The notes: generated by a model not told the origin, from the letters alone. Numbered from the stretch's first letter, positions 24,159 to 38,709 are shown. The stretch: DNA of 64,000 nt from Paramacrobiotus metropolitanus (GCF_019649055.1 NW_026570246.1:186001-250000), one strand, 5' to 3'. Made by a program: numbers and translations.

Positions 24159-24866
24159 GGTTTTGGTCAGTCTTTTCTGGTTTGCCGGCTCTGGTGTATC
24201 CCATTCGTGGCAATATAGATCTGAATCTTGATATAAGGATCTGTGGCTACTCCTAACGTACACTTACGAATTTAGATCGTCTTAGGAACATGGATCCCGA
24301 AATATTGGTGAAAAGGTTTTTGAAAAACAGCTCTGAGAACACAGTAGTCATGAAAGTTATTAGTAACTCCGTGTACCTTCCGGTCAAAGTTGGCACACTA
24401 CCAGCGCAAGTACAATGCTTCTGCAAATCACAAATCGTAATTTTTTTAATATAGGAAGAATAAAGGATCACTCGATCGCTTGGATTTGGTAGAACTGACC
24501 AGCATTCACCCACAATATTACGTAGATTATTATTAATTTTACGATTAGAAAACTGTAATAATCAATTAAAACAACTATGCATACAACATTGTACAGTAAT
24601 TTCTTAACACAGCTGGGCAAGTACTTAGCTAACAGAAGCCAGGTTTGTGCATCCGGCCATCCGCACCCGGTTAGCGGTTACAGAGACGTTGGTGCCTGAC
24701 TGCCAGCTGATTTTGCGAAATATTTCATTTTTATCTTGAGTAGCTTGTAGCCAGCTTGCATTTGTGCTTTTGAAATTCTGAAAACCTGAAATGACAAAAT
24801 CTTCTCGGTTGTTACTTGTGTAAATCAAGGGTTGCAACCATAATTCTTGAATTTTCGAAATCAGAC

Positions 24867-27800
24867 ATGCTCGCATTCCTTTCACAAAAGGTACGTTAAT
24901 CGTTCGTGGGCGCGCGCACACGCGTTGCGCATGCTGAAACTGCTTTGCGTACAGGTAAATTCTACGGACACCCATCAGTACACGGCCGTATCATGGAACA
25001 AGGACACCGATATGTTCATTGCTGGCCGCTCGGACGGGATGGTCATCATGCGTCAGCTGGACGCAAAAACAAGTATACCGAACAACCGCAACAAATGCTT
25101 GTAACGGTTTATTCAGAGACCGGTGTTCTGCCGTTTTGACAGGAGCTGCGAAAGCCGCTGCCAAGGGCGCTAACGGCGACGCTGGAAAGGCCGGAGAGCA
25201 GAATCTGTTCAATCACCAAGGTTGCGATTAGTACTAATTATAGTAAATTTTATGTTTTTTCGCTGCTACACGTATGTATAAATTTTTATAGCGCCTATCC
25301 GGAGTATTGCCTGGAACCCTCGGCACAACATCGTCGCGACGGGGTAATTTGTGATTATGCTTTACCTTGGGCAGGTAGCTAATCGATAAACGGCTTTTGG
25401 ATGTGCTACGTTAATGTAATGTGCACTGTGCTCATACGGCCACGAGCATAGTAATTTTTCTTGGCTAGCACAGACTACCGGAGCACAACAACAACACTGC
25501 ACCCGCAAAAGTGTTAGTGCGCTGTGGTGGTTCTTGATCGTCACGGCATTTGTTCACAACAATACAACGTGTACAGTCAACGTCGGCGTTAATATGGTTG
25601 TTGCAAATTTGCAGTGACAGTGAGGGAATCACGACAGTATGGAAGCTGGATCCCAAAACAGGTTGGCTGCTTATTTATCGTTTGATTGTTTCGAACAGTT
25701 GTAAAGGTCACTTCGAATGGGCTGTTTGCGTTCTGGAGAAGACTGAAACTGTTTTTATTTCTTTGCTGAGATTGAAAAAAGATGTTTTGCGTGAATACTT
25801 TATTGATTCGATTTCCAGGTTTATGGTCGAATTACATGGCAACAAGAGCGGTGCAGAGAGCCGTGCTGGCGATGCAGTGGACTAAGGAAGGTGATCGCAT
25901 TTGCATCGTATACGAAACCGGTAAGCTGTTGCCTTTTTTGGCAAATTTCACTTATTGTCTTTGAAATATGCACTTCTCCACATTGAGCGCTGCTGGTGTA
26001 TCGTTCCCGTTCAACAAATACGGTCATATGGCCAGTGAGAGGTTGCGGATTTTTTTAGCTATCAAAAATTATATTACTTCCGTGAAAAATAATAAAAGCG
26101 TATAACACTGGAAAAAAGCGAAATAAGAATAAACATACACCTTTGGAAACTAAAAAAAAATACACTACTTAATGCATAATAATAAAGCGGCGCTCTTTTG
26201 TTACAATTAAAGGTACGGTGATGGTTGGCAAAATCGATGGAGTCAAGTTGTGGTCAGTCGAGCAGAAGCTAGCCAGAGTACCAGCTGTAAGCTTTTGCAT
26301 TTTGTATTACCAACCGAAACTTTCATAAGATCTTGTTTTTCTTATAGTGGTCTACAGACGGAGAAATTGTTCTTGTTGGGACTTCATTGGGACAGATATT
26401 CATCTACGATAAAGCAGCGAACAATATCGTAATACGCTGTACGTTGTCTTAAAAATTGTTTGAAAGTCCATGTCAATGATGCATTAGGGACTGGTCACTT
26501 TAACATCCAAGCCCGAGGAAAAGCCAAGTGAACAGCCCCTTGTCGACATCAAATGGTACTACCCCAATGATGGGATCACCACGTATCATCCCGTGTTGGC
26601 TATTGCATTTGAAGACGGAAAATTGTACTTGCTACAAGGCGAAGAAGATCATCGTACGCCAGACTATCAAAATTTCTGCATATTACGCATCCGTATATTT
26701 TCGTTAATGTTTGACGAAATGGTATACCCTGACCATTTTCATAAAATACAGTCTGACATATTTACATACCTGACAACCTGAGAATTCGTACCTGACAATC
26801 TTCATAAGATTGTTTTTATTTTCCGTTACAAATTAGGCTCGTACCTGGGCGTTTTCTTTTTAACAGACCCAATCTGGGTGAACGTCCCCATGAACGTTGT
26901 ATGTGTGGAATGGAGCGCAGATGGGAAGAGTTTGGCCATTGCGGGTCGTACGCGGAAGACAGTGGCCGCGCCGGAAGAAAGTGCCCAACTGATGGTGTAC
27001 TCGCTATATGGAAAACCGGAATACTCTATGCGTTTTCGCAGTAAAAACCTTTCCAGTATATCGTGGGATTCCAGCGGTCAGCGATTGGCGGTGGTGCTCG
27101 ATGGAACGCTAAATTTTGTCGTTATAAAGCGCCCGATTAAGGTGCGATTTTCGGAAACCGTATTCACGCTTTTTAAGACATTATCGTTGTTTCAGTTTTG
27201 CGTATTTGAAAACACGCTTGTTTACTCCTGCGCGAAGGATGAGGCACAAGATGCACTTCTGGTGATGTATAGTCTGAAAAATGAGAAACGTGTAAGTCAC
27301 TACATTTCGGGCCTGACGACACTTGGTTTTTCAAAGCTGAATTGTAGGTTACCGTGAAGCACTACACAAACCAAAGAGTGTTATGTCTGTGTGGCGGCAA
27401 CGACTTTTGTGTTATCGCTACAAGGGTCACGGCGGAAGTCAACCAGCTTCAGGTACGAGCTGCAACGTTTTGTCATTCAAGTCGGTTGAAGCTTCATATT
27501 TTATCGAAAGTTTGCTTGAATATTTTTCTCACAATATCATCCTGATTTCCTACAACATTTCTTAAAATTCATTTGAAAGTACAAACAGATCTACGCAGCC
27601 GACCAGGGTTTATACGTACATACAGATAGATTAATTTTTCTGGATAATCATTTGCAATTTTTCTCAATTATATTATGTTATTTAATTAGATTTGCCATTT
27701 TTGTAGTTTAATTTGTATGTGTTAAATGATTCCGGGGCCACAATCAATATTTCTTTCACGAATATTGAACCAATATTCATCACCGCCAGTGACAGTCAGA

Positions 27801-30800
27801 TTTTCGTCGCCAGCCGGGAAGTCGTCTTTGTATGGAGCTTCCGTTTAAGCGGTATGGAATCCGTGTCGAATAAATGGGACATTAGTGAGAGGTTAGTTGT
27901 GCTCCTGATCTATGAATCCTTAGACACAAAAAAGCTTAAATCTGGGAATTTTTTCAGTTCTTTACATAACGTAGAACTTTGTGGAAGCATGTTGTGGTGA
28001 AACTGTTAACCGTTTCGCTACGTCTTCCATTATTTAACGCGTCGTTTCCTCGGAAGTGAAGTATTTACATGTAGTAGTATAGTAGACAGTATAGAGTAGT
28101 AGTATGGTGAAGTAGAGTAGACATAACATATCATGTCATATAGAGTACAGACTCTTAAATGCTAGAAAATAAGTTGTGAACAGATAAAAACAATTCATTG
28201 TCATTTTTGCACCTCAAATTTTTGAAAACGTCATAAGACAAAAAGGACTGGATAGTCCGGTAACAACAAAATGAAAATACATCGAAGAACACAACGAACG
28301 AAGCTGATTGCTTGTAGGTATTTTCACGTGGACGACGCTCACGGTTTCATTGATTTGAAACAAAAGCGGCAAAGGTTATACGAGGTAGGAGAGATTGTGG
28401 AATGTTGTGGTTCAGTGCGCAGGAACCCAAATGCTTCAGTGACCTATAAGCAGTAACTCATGTGTATAAGCACAGTTCTGATTTTGAGTCTTATGAGCTC
28501 TTCAATTTTTCAAGTTTGGCAACTTTAGAATAAGTATATGGTCCAGTAAAAAATTTGTTTTTGTACTGTTTTTCTCATAGGTATCAGTGGATCCAGTTTG
28601 CGCAATCACGGCATCCAAAAGTGTTCTTATTGTGGTATGTCTGCTACTGATGCGGTCTTCCTGTACCGCAACGTTTAGTATATTTATGAAATATAGATAC
28701 TAATGCTTCGTATACAAAAATTGTTAGGCAAGGGAATCCGGCACGTTAGTTCGCTATAGTCTACCACAAATGATCTGGGAACGGGAATACCCTGCCATAC
28801 TACCGGCAGCGCGGAAACTGGGTCTCAATAAAACTTCGAGGTTTGCTTATACCGTTCTTAATTGCTTAATACAAATCTGTGTCGCTTAATGTTTTGCCTC
28901 AAAATCAAACAGCAGTTTTCACTGGTCTTAATATATTGATGTCTACAGAGAAATTGATTAAAATAATGAGCATGTCGAAGTGTGTCAGGAGTTATTAACA
29001 AACCTGATCGTCCAGCAAGTGAAATGTGTGTACGCGCTTGTTGTCTTCGTAGTCGTTTGCTTCTGATGAATCACGAAGGCCAATGTGTTATGTATGCTCT
29101 GGAGGAAATCTTCTTTTCCAAGGATGCTCAGCCCGTGAAAGACGTGAAAATCAATCTTGAAAAGAGAGATATTTGGGATTTTATGTGGGCGGAAGATGAT
29201 CCGGAAATGTTTGTGGTTAATCACAAAACGCGATCTCTCGTCTACCGGAATCGTGATGCAGAGGTACAATATGTACTTTTATTCTTGCATAAAAATGGTC
29301 TAAGATAATCCTTAGTGAAAGTGTATTTACCTTTATTTACCTTTCCAGTGAAAAATATTTTGGTAGTAAACAAAATGATGGTGGAATACTTAATTAAAAT
29401 CCAAGTGTTGCATTTCTAAATGCAATTGACACTGGTCTTGATCCTTAGAATAAACCGGCGACAAAATTTGAACATGATTATGTGCATCACAGTGCATGCA
29501 TGTGTGACCTGTATGTTAAACCGTAAAATACGAGTACTACAGTTATCAGTTATACGAGATTCACACGCTTTTTAATGATTCCTGACATGCGATGTTTAAG
29601 TAAAGCACTTTTTTCTTTTATTGTTGCGGATTGCAGCTGTGTAGTTTAATATTATTTAGTTATAAAAGCTTCAGTTATGCTGCAGGAGCCAATTTCCAAC
29701 GAAGGATATTTATGCAAGTTCAAAGATTTGGAGATCAAAGTGGGATTCCTCGACGACATAATCCGGCAGGCTGTTCCCACGGACCCGCCCGCCAACTGTA
29801 TCCGCACTCTGCGCACCAAAGCTCTGCGCGAAACCTACCAACTGATGGACTCCGGCTCGCTGACCGAGGCACAACATTTTGTCGAAATGCATTCCCATCC
29901 CATCCTGTGGAATCTGCTGGCTAATCGCGCTCTGCAGCGTCTGGATCTGGATGTCGCAGAGCTATGCTATATCCGCGGGGCCCACTACGCGGGGATTCAG
30001 TTTGTTGGTAAACTCCGGAAATTGAAAGTGGGTGTGCCGCGGGCGGATAAATTACGTGCATACGTCGGGGTCGGGAGCGATGTTCAAGGGGAATGTTTTT
30101 GTTTATTTTTAGTCCGATCATCTGCGCAAGGCGGATGTGGCGGCGTATTTTGGGGACCATTACCGGGCTGAGCAGGAGTACAATGATGCTAACCGGGCCG
30201 ATCTGGCGGCGGATCTGCGAAGAATTTCCGGTGACTGGTTTCGCTTGAAGGAAATGGCGGTGGATAGTGAGAATGATACGCTCCTCAAGGAGTCCTATAT
30301 CGGTTTAGGAAATTATTATTATGATCGCCAGGCTTGGTGAGTCCGTTGTACTAGTATTTATAACCAACTCAGATTGCTTTTTGCTGTAAGGAAGGAAATT
30401 TATTTCGGGCAGCTCGTTCCCATCAGCTCAGATACATTTTGATGTGATTTACAGTAATCATGTTTACGTAATTATTATCATTGTAACTGTAGGTCTTTTT
30501 CGCATGCATTACGCGCCATAAGAAAAGCGCAGGTGGCTGAAGCTATTGTAGATAACTCCTAACATCATGAACTGTATAATATCCAAACCCATTCATATCC
30601 ACGAATTTTTTGAAAATTTGTAAAGGTCGTAATTTAAGCTACTGCAATCGTAAATGCGCGGCATTGTGCGTATTACTTAGTGCTTGAATTAGGAGCAGCT
30701 GACGCAATGACTTTGCCCGTTATGAATCCTTTTTATAATAAACTCTATTTTTATATAACAGGATTCTAGAGCAGTTGGTTCTTTTCCAGGCCTGAAGCCA

Positions 30801-33038
30801 TAAAAAACTACGAAGCAGCCCGCGATTACGCTGCTTTATACAAGTGTTACATGTTGAACGGTGACACTCAGAAACTGGAAGAGCTGGCGGACATCCTCCC
30901 CACCGGACATCCGCTCTTAGTACAAATTGGTCGCCTGTTAGGCTCTTACGGTAAAGCAATACCTATATTGTCCATTTAAACGAAAAACGGTTTAATTTAG
31001 ACAGTATCCAAAGATATTACAGAACGCATGCACGTATAATTCTATTATGTACGCGTAGGTGATTCCGTGGCAGCCGCTCGTATCCTGCGCAAAGCGGAAC
31101 AAATCGACATGGCCGTAGAAGTGTGTACCAACTGCTACAATTTCCAGACGGCTGCCGAACTAGCACGCACCTACGACCTAGAAAAGTACACACCGGCTAC
31201 CGTTACAAAACTAATGAACCAAGCCATCCAGGATCAGGTAGCAGGTCAAGGGGATCAGACTTCGCTGTGGAGTGCTGCCAGTCTCTACTATAATTCCAGC
31301 CTCTACCTGGAGGCGGCCAAGTGCCTGTACCAGGTAATCGACGTGCTGACCTTTATCCTTTATTTCCTGGAAACTGTACTGCCAAGCGGACAGTTCGGTG
31401 GATTTGACAGAATTTATGTCGGATTACAGATTCTGGATCAGGAGATACACAAAAAAGAATCCGATTATCTTAGATTGAAAAAATTAGGCGTACTGGCTGC
31501 GATCGCTGTGGAAGAATATCGAAAAAGTAACAACCAGCTTTTAGCGGGCAAGGTAAACCGCGTTCAAACAAACACTTATCTTTAGAAAACGGTAAACTGA
31601 AGTCATCAGTTTCGTATATCTTTTATTTATGTTTATACGTTTTATTTTTTCGATTCATAATTCTCCGGGCTGCAACCGGACACTACACTACTGCTTCGAA
31701 ATTTCATAAAAAGTTTAACCACAATACTAGTGCCATCTTTAGCATTATCATGCGCTTTTTATGTTTTGGATTTTGCCGGTGCTTTATTAACATTATTTTA
31801 ATTTCCTTTATTTCTTTATCTTTGAATATTTAATTTATTGGACTTTGCTTTGATCATTTAGGTTTATATCTTTACAGGGCGCAAGGAATGAGCTGTTGCA
31901 GGAAGAAACAAAAAGCGCCGACTATCCATTTCTGGATAATCCGTGGAGAATTGCGGAAGCCTATAATGTGATGTTAGTGGCGCAGTCTTTTCAAAAGAGG
32001 CTGACTATGGGAAAGCCCTGCGAGCCGCCGGAACACTGTGCTCCTATACGGACATAATAGATCCGGTGCACGTGTACTCGATGATTGGTAAACACACGAC
32101 GTGTGGTGTTTTTGTTTTTTGTCTGCGGATGTGTCGATATTTTGGTCAAATGCAGCGGATTAGCTCGCGGCGTTTACGCTGTTTAAATGTTTTTCCAGCG
32201 TTAAGTGCCACAAGTTTGAAGCGGTGGGATGTTGCTAATGAAGCTATTCTGCGGATTGCCAACATGCCGAGCGTTGACGCGAGCATCGTCAAAGAAATGG
32301 AGGAATTTGCCGATGATTTATTCGCCAAGTAAGATCCGCGCGCACTTGTTTCACGGCAGTGTAGGCACCATAAATATTTCTGCCTTCCAAATACAAAAAT
32401 ATTTTATATAATAAATATATTAACTATTTTGCATTTTAACAAATAACGATTCGCAATAAAAAAATTTAAACCGCTGAAAAACTGTGCCAACAAATTGCCA
32501 AATTATTCTGGTGAAACATAAAACAAAGGCAAGAAATAATCATGCGAGTGATCGAATGATTATTGATGTTGCACTATCAATAATATTATGGAAAAGTTCA
32601 ATTGGTCAGTGTGGCAAGCAAGCATTAGCCAGACGTCCATTTAGCTGTGATCTAATGCAAATAGCTTGTTATTTTAAACCGAATGCTCCAGTTTACACAA
32701 GGCGCACGTGTCTAATTAGTAGCCGTCTGTTGGCAGTGTGTAATTGAGGCCGCGTGTACACTTGTACATGTGTGTGTTGTGTGGGATGCAGGCACAGCCC
32801 CAAGGATGTCGACCTGGATGATCCGCTGCCCAGTCCATTGTGCCTGAACTGCGGTGAGCGGCTGCCGGTGTGGGATGTCAAATGCACGGCCTGCCAGACC
32901 AAATATCCCATCTGCATGGCCACCGGCAGTCCCATTACCGAAGCGGAAGTGTGGCAGTGCGAAGTCTGCCATCATCATAGTGCCGCATCCGCTGCCCTCA
33001 ACCGGACTGTCTGTGCGCTGTGTCATACCGCGCGGTAA
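24867..33038 (+). CDS. WDR35: WDR35 / IFT121, intraflagellar transport A complex subunit
   Basis: A peripheral IFT-A subunit that carries membrane cargo into cilia and drives retrograde transport. About 25 exons join in phase. The protein starts MLAFLSQK and continues TAVSWNKDTDMFIAG, as in vertebrate WDR35. Two WD40 propellers follow (CIVYETG, LAIAFEDGKLYLLQG, NVVCVEWSADGKSLAIAG, KNEKR, FCVIATR, FHVDDAHG, DPVCAITASKSVLIV), then EKRDIWDFMWAEDDPEMF, GYLCKFKDLEIK and a TPR-like helical solenoid (AAYFGDHYRAE, GDWFRLKEM). The C-terminus has CXXC pairs (LCLNCGE, CTACQTK), then TGSPITEAEVWQCEVC and CALCH, the family's zinc ribbon. Some introns are tiny (27140-27193, 54 bp). In the exon at about 31881-32080 the frame needs one more T in TTTT (31988-31991) to go from AQSF into SKEADYGKALRAAGTLC. 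An AATAAA lies about 140 bp past the stop. Identification is secure; small exon borders may be off. Confidence 0.93.
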
Positions 33039-36000
33039 AGCCAGTTGATTACTGTTACACGATGCATTAATGCGTGTCAGTTTCCCGGTTTGTTTTCAAA
33101 TCCCTTGTATCGGTTAGAATCGTTGTTGATGGATTTTGTGTTCCTTAGATCTCATATTATCTATTGCGCTGCATGCTTGAATAAAATAGATTCATGAATA
33201 ACCACACAGAGAAATTATTCTTCGAAAACTGAATGGAAACATGAGACAAATGTACTACCCTAGTACTTGTACAGCTTGTTTAATGCAGCGACCACCTAGA
33301 TATTGGTAACTAACGAGCCTAATATTAACAATTTCTTCCCTAATTTACAGAAAACTAAGTAAGTCAATAAAATAGGTGGATATTACTTAAAAAAATTTAT
33401 CAACGGATTAACTTTTAATTTTTTTCGTTAATACCAGCATACGAAATCCATACTTCTGTTAAACAACGATTTGTTTTATAATTTAGAGGTTTGTGAATTC
33501 TGAGTGGAAAATAGATGTCAATTGTTACAGCGGTAGCGACTCTTTCTATCCCATTGTAGTACATGAGTTTTTTGCTCGTTTAATAGCGCACCTGAAAGGG
33601 CAAAAACGGTGGTTTGCAGTATGGAGTACGCGGAATTTCGAATGATTTATCATATTTTATTTATCGGTAAACAAGAGCTGCAGCTGTGACAATACCCTGT
33701 ACAAATTTGCAATTACACGCACGATGCCCGCATGCTTTGTAATGCAAATAATCAAGGTTATCATCCGCGGTCAGATTCTCTGAACGGTATTTTGCCGACA
33801 ATCACCAGGTCTTTAGCGGAATATTTGTTATCGGTAAAATTATTGCTGTGACCGGCGATTAGGAGCAGATGTAACAAAAGCAAACTGAGAATTGCGCATT
33901 CTTGTCTCATATGCTGATATGCATAATGCAACATGTACAGTATTTAATGCATATGTACAAGTACGTGGAATGCCGACGCCTACACTACAGTTAATCCAAC
34001 AGTAGCAGTTCGGCTAAATTGATCGCGGAAGTCACCTTGAGATGACCATTTATCGGTAGGAGCTGTGTTTATTGTATTTCTTGGATGCTGGCGTTGTGTG
34101 GCGAGCGAGGCGTTTAATAAGAGATACGCCGAAATGTCTCGCTGTGCTGTTTAATGCACGGTCGGTTTATCTGTTATTATATTGCCAAGTCAAGCAGTCA
34201 GGCAATCGGTCAGTTGCTTGGATAAGCCTGAAAATTACCAACAAATTTCGCGTAAACACACCGGAAGAATTTCTATTGAAGCAGCTGTTGATAAATGCCC
34301 GCTCAACTGTTTAGCGTTGTTACCGGAAACGCTTTTGTCGCTTGAGCGGTACTTTGCTAGTCTGCACTTGACCGATAAAACTGCACAGCTGGCAAGCCGC
34401 ATTCTACGCACTGCGATTCACTTTTATTGCTGCATACGGACAAAGAAACAATTTAAGATTTTGATTCACCTCCTTAGTCATACCACAGACATAATAAAAT
34501 TAATGCAAAAGAAAACAAAGATTTATGTCCAGCTGTTTGTGGGTCTGCATTTTACCGGCACGCGTTGCTATGAATAATTAACGACACTCGTCGTTGTTTG
34601 CGATATAAATAAAATACAACGACTTTTAGTCAGTGCTCCGTCCGCCGTTTACCAGCGCCAGTTAGACGTGCATTGTCATGGTTTTTGATTGATAATAAAA
34701 TCAGCTGTGTACTGAATTAATTTTTAGAAATCAATTACTGCAGCGCAGTGTGTAAACAAGCTATTAGTGTTAAGCAGCAGGCTTCTATTTCCGCAAAATT
34801 TTTAAAGACATGCCTTATTATAGGTATTACGCAGTATTACGACTTACGAGCACATTCCATATCACATTATTTGAGCCAACTTATGTGATCGTGCACGCAA
34901 TATATAGTTCTGACTTAATTCTGTTAATTTAATTTACATCACTAGAAAATTTCAAAATTATCTTAGCTAAAAAAAAATATCTTACTGATACAGTTTTCGA
35001 GCGTGTACTGTACTTTAAAAATTTGTGGTTTTTGCAGTTTTGAGTTAGCCTGTTTGGTGTACGAGTGCTGCTGAGGTTGATGTCATGGATTAAGGAAAAT
35101 TTATGGGTGTTTGTGTTGTGGTTATTCATTACCAGCTGTAACCGGAAACGTTTTCCAAATCTGTCGATTGTTTATAAAAACCTTAATGAAATTTATCTTC
35201 ACTCTGTCATGTAGACGAAAATACCCACAATACTCAGAATTTAGAAATCTATCGACTTGACCAAGTGTTCCGTCACTAATTGTAAATTCTGCCAAATGAG
35301 CATCGTTCGAGTATCATGCATTCCGCCAACCGTAACGCTAACCTTATCCCACTCAAAATACTGGAGTCAATGAAAACAAGAGCAGATCCCTTGTCAGTAC
35401 ATTCAAGTTTAAAAATATAACACACTTTATAATTAGCTAGCCAGTAACCAAAAATATCCACTGAAAATTAATTACAGTCACATGAATCATGCCGAACAAG
35501 GTGTTCGGTTACTGTAAATATTTTTTCGAAATCTTATTGACGAAAATAGTTAATGCCGGTTTGTCAGCGGTATTGATAGACGCATCCCATTCACAGCTGT
35601 TCTGTCATTTGTAAGTGAAAATAAGCGATGATTAAAACGGTCTCCGTTTTTTGCTTAGTAATAATAAGATTCCAAAATAACTTGTGTCGCGCAGTAACAT
35701 CCGTTCCTATTTTGGTTGCTCTTTATGACACGCAAACATAATTTCAACAGAATAACAACAGGATCAAATATTAGTATTTGATGATTACATGGGTAGAGTT
35801 ATTACCGGCGGTACACCTATTCGTGATTATAGGTCAAGTAGCCCAATGTTATATAAGCGGGGCACTTTTGCGTCATTTGGATTACCTGTCTAACATAAAA
35901 GTACACTCTGCAGGTACCGGCTCCGTAGCACAAGTGCATGACGCGAATGCTAACCTTTTATTGTTGTTCACATTGAGAAAAATCAATTCAAGACATCCGT

Positions 36001-37900
36001 AGAAGAGTTTATATACTCAAATAAAATTCTACCTCACAGTATTTGATAGAAAATTTATAAACGAAATTTAAAGATACTTGCAAAATACTTGTAAGACGTA
36101 GTATGTGCCAGCTCTAAAAGCCATTCGGTTGTGAGTGCTTGCAAAAAGTTATCGCATTGCATAAAACAAAAAATAAGTGCTACACTTAGCCCTTAGATGA
36201 ACGATAATTGTTACGCCGTTGTGTGCTGCATTTAAAAGTTAGCAAAAACTGCGCCTCTTTTATTGAGGCTTCAAAATTTCGCATGCAAATGCAATAAGTA
36301 CTGCCCTGGTAAACCCATTGTGCAGTAGCAGTGCAGCTTTCAAAATCAGTAATTAGTCTTAATTAGGACGTTATACAACAGCGCAGGTTATGCATAAAGG
36401 GCATGTTTTTGCGTGCTGCATGTGGATAGGCGTCCAGGCGTATCTTCCTTCATTCATTATTCCGTCCTCCGTCGCAATCGGAACCGGTTTATAGGATTTC
36501 CGCCATATAAATGCCACGCACGCATAGAATATATAAAGGTACACTTTTTAGCGCATCGTAAATAAGTAGATAATTAAGTAAAGAAAACGTGCGTTGGCGC
36601 GCAGTTAAGAACAACCAAATTTCCTGGCTGTTCATCTGCATTCCTAAACCTGCGTATTTCTTAATTTTGATAGAGCCGCGCCATGTGCGCACTGCGCATC
36701 AGAGGATTTTTCCCGGCCAACATACTGCGTATCAGCCACAGCAAGTGTTATTCCCAGTATCATGTCTTCTCTCGTTTTTGCACAAATTTCTCTTGATAAA
36801 CAACCATTGACCGCTGCCAATACCATGAGTAGTGTGTAATGTGTATCGATTTTTCGCGGTACTAATGTCGCGGCGCGTAGCACATGGTGCGCGTAATTAA
36901 ATGCGCGTCTTGGGAAAAGTTTATCGCAAACACTCGACACCGTGTTGAATTATAATTAATGAAATAATAATATTTCCTACGCGATGTCAACGGTAACTTG
37001 CACAACACCATGTGTGTGTATCCATGTTCGACGAAAAGTTTGACTTTTTGGCAATCAACAATAAACTACCGGCAGTCGTAAGTTAAATTGTACACGCTGA
37101 TATAATTGCGTTAGGTGCCCATCGACGTGTTTTTGTTTTTATTGAGCCAAATTTTGTCCCATGTGTGCTGTTTGATAGTGTCCTACTTATCACAAATGTC
37201 TTTCCAGAAAACTGTGTGTGTTTGCTGACATGCGCTCGCGTACGCAGCGTCGGCATTTTATAACGTGAAATCGCAACTGCTATTAATATCTTTGCAGATG
37301 TTTTTAAATATTTATATAGTCAGCACTACTACATACATGTCAAGCGCATGCACGGATAAAACGTATTTCTAAAATTAATATTAAGTAAAATATTTTTCTG
37401 TATTACAGCAATAATTTCAGAAATCGTGCTGCTGAAATTGACATAAATACGGATTACTTCAACAATGCACCTATATATAATCTGTTGCTTACATGCATTT
37501 CTTACAAAGGGCATTAGTACCATTAAGAAGCACGTACACGTATCTGACGCACATCTCCATTGATTGCCTCATGTTTGTAAAGATTCTTTTAATCGTTTTT
37601 CCTATGAAATGCTTCTTTTATGGAGCAGCATTACTTTGAATTGCGATCTTTAAGGTATTCTCATCGAACAGCGATTTACGTCAGTAACAACTTGTAAGTC
37701 GTACGTGCGCATTTAAATTGATTGTGAACAAGTGCTTAAGGCTAATCAAGCCTCATTACACAGCTTTTTATGCAGCAGGAATTCTGTGAATACGGAACAC
37801 CGCCGGTCACGACCAAATATACAACTTTTTATTTTTCATCTTTACAAGGCTTCGTAATACTGTATAAGAGCATATGTTGCGATCAAACGTACAGGAAATT
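33039..37900. other. Large intergenic region, no supported gene
   Basis: Almost 5 kb of AT-rich sequence. AATAAA at about 33180 may end WDR35. An open frame at 34182-34577 (131 codons, plus strand) has no motif, no signal peptide and no family I recognise; it is probably chance. Another at 35778-36002 is similar. I found no RNA gene. Local T-richness on the plus strand gives way to A/C-richness near 37.9 kb. Confidence 0.45.
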
Positions 37901-37963
37901 ATACAAAAAAGATTAACAGGTTATAAAGAGTCCGGCCGTGATTGGCAGCCGGCCACATCTCTC

Positions 37964-38512
37964 TCAAAAACCGCAAATCCCAGAAATAAAAAGCCCAAAT
38001 TGAAAGAATACATACACTGTGCGGGGTTTCTGCATTAGCCCGAAGAGTCTATAAACAAATAGGATAAAGATGCACCACGGACCGTAATAAAGATTAGTAG
38101 CCTTCTCCCCCCAAAAACAAAACCACCAAGCCAAGCCCCACAAAATTAGCAACAAAACACCGCGGCGTAAAATTACAAGCCACACATCCTGTACATTTTG
38201 CGTTGTTGCATGACCGCTCGCCATTCGCTCATTTCCATAAACTCTCCAATCTTTGTCCCAAAGAATAGAAAAGAAAGCAGCAACAAGCGGGAAAAGTAAT
38301 AACATTATCAACAAAATTAGGCAAAAAATAGGAAATCTCTGTTCTGTCTCTCCGAAAAACATCATTCTTTCCAACGACTGGCTTCTTTCCTGGTTTCTAC
38401 GAACTCTCCCCATATGAAATTGAAAGCGCAACTGGTAAACCGTGACGAAATCCCTGTACAACGTCCAATCCAAACACAAACGGCAACAATCCCCAATAAA
38501 AACAGCAACCAA
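37964..38512 (-). other. Open reading frame, 182 codons, hydrophobic; probably 3' UTR of the kinase gene
   Basis: A minus-strand frame reads through 182 codons with two or three hydrophobic stretches (for example FCLILLIMLLLFPLVAAFF, and WLVILRRGVLLLILWGLAWW). It lies 200-750 bp past the kinase stop codon on the same strand. The sense strand here is very T/G-rich, which by itself produces long Leu/Phe/Trp/Val-rich frames. A second overlapping frame (38362-38688) is open too, as expected from composition. I recognise no family. A possible polyadenylation signal (AATAAA in sense) is at 37828-37833. Confidence 0.2.
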
Positions 38513-38709
38513 AAAGAGAAGCGCAAGGGCAGCAAATCAAAAATTATCCGGGTTAACCACCGTATTCCGTTTTTTCCCCACGGAAACGTTCCGGTCTCCT
38601 GATGATCACCAGAATTGCACAGCAGCAGGCAGTAAATAATCCTCTCGTTTACACACACATACATAAAAACTGTACATCCAGTGTACAATCCAAATAAATT
38701 TCCCCCTTT

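Larger units (their letters stand above)
22468..24866. other. Divergent spacer between CNG unit 3 and WDR35, repeat-bearing
   Basis: About 2.4 kb lie between two diverging start codons. It contains a small GC-rich hairpin (23102-23138), a three-copy imperfect tandem repeat (23470-23652) and a 352-bp inverted-repeat element (23807-24158). Small reading frames here overlap the repeats and do not look like genes. Promoters for both neighbours should lie at the two ends. Confidence 0.5.

Noticed and set aside
24600-24866. Possible RFX X-box upstream of WDR35
   Set aside because: GGTTAGCGGTTAC-like sequence is present, but it does not fit the inverted GTTNCC-x-GGNAAC pattern; not reported as a site.
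27587-27610. Small extra WDR35 exon (IYAADQ)
   Set aside because: It would place a stop codon at the next junction; joining the flanking exons directly keeps phase 0.
34182-34577. 131-codon plus-strand frame in the large spacer
   Set aside because: No domain, signal peptide, splice context or paralogue; within chance for AT-rich sequence of this length.
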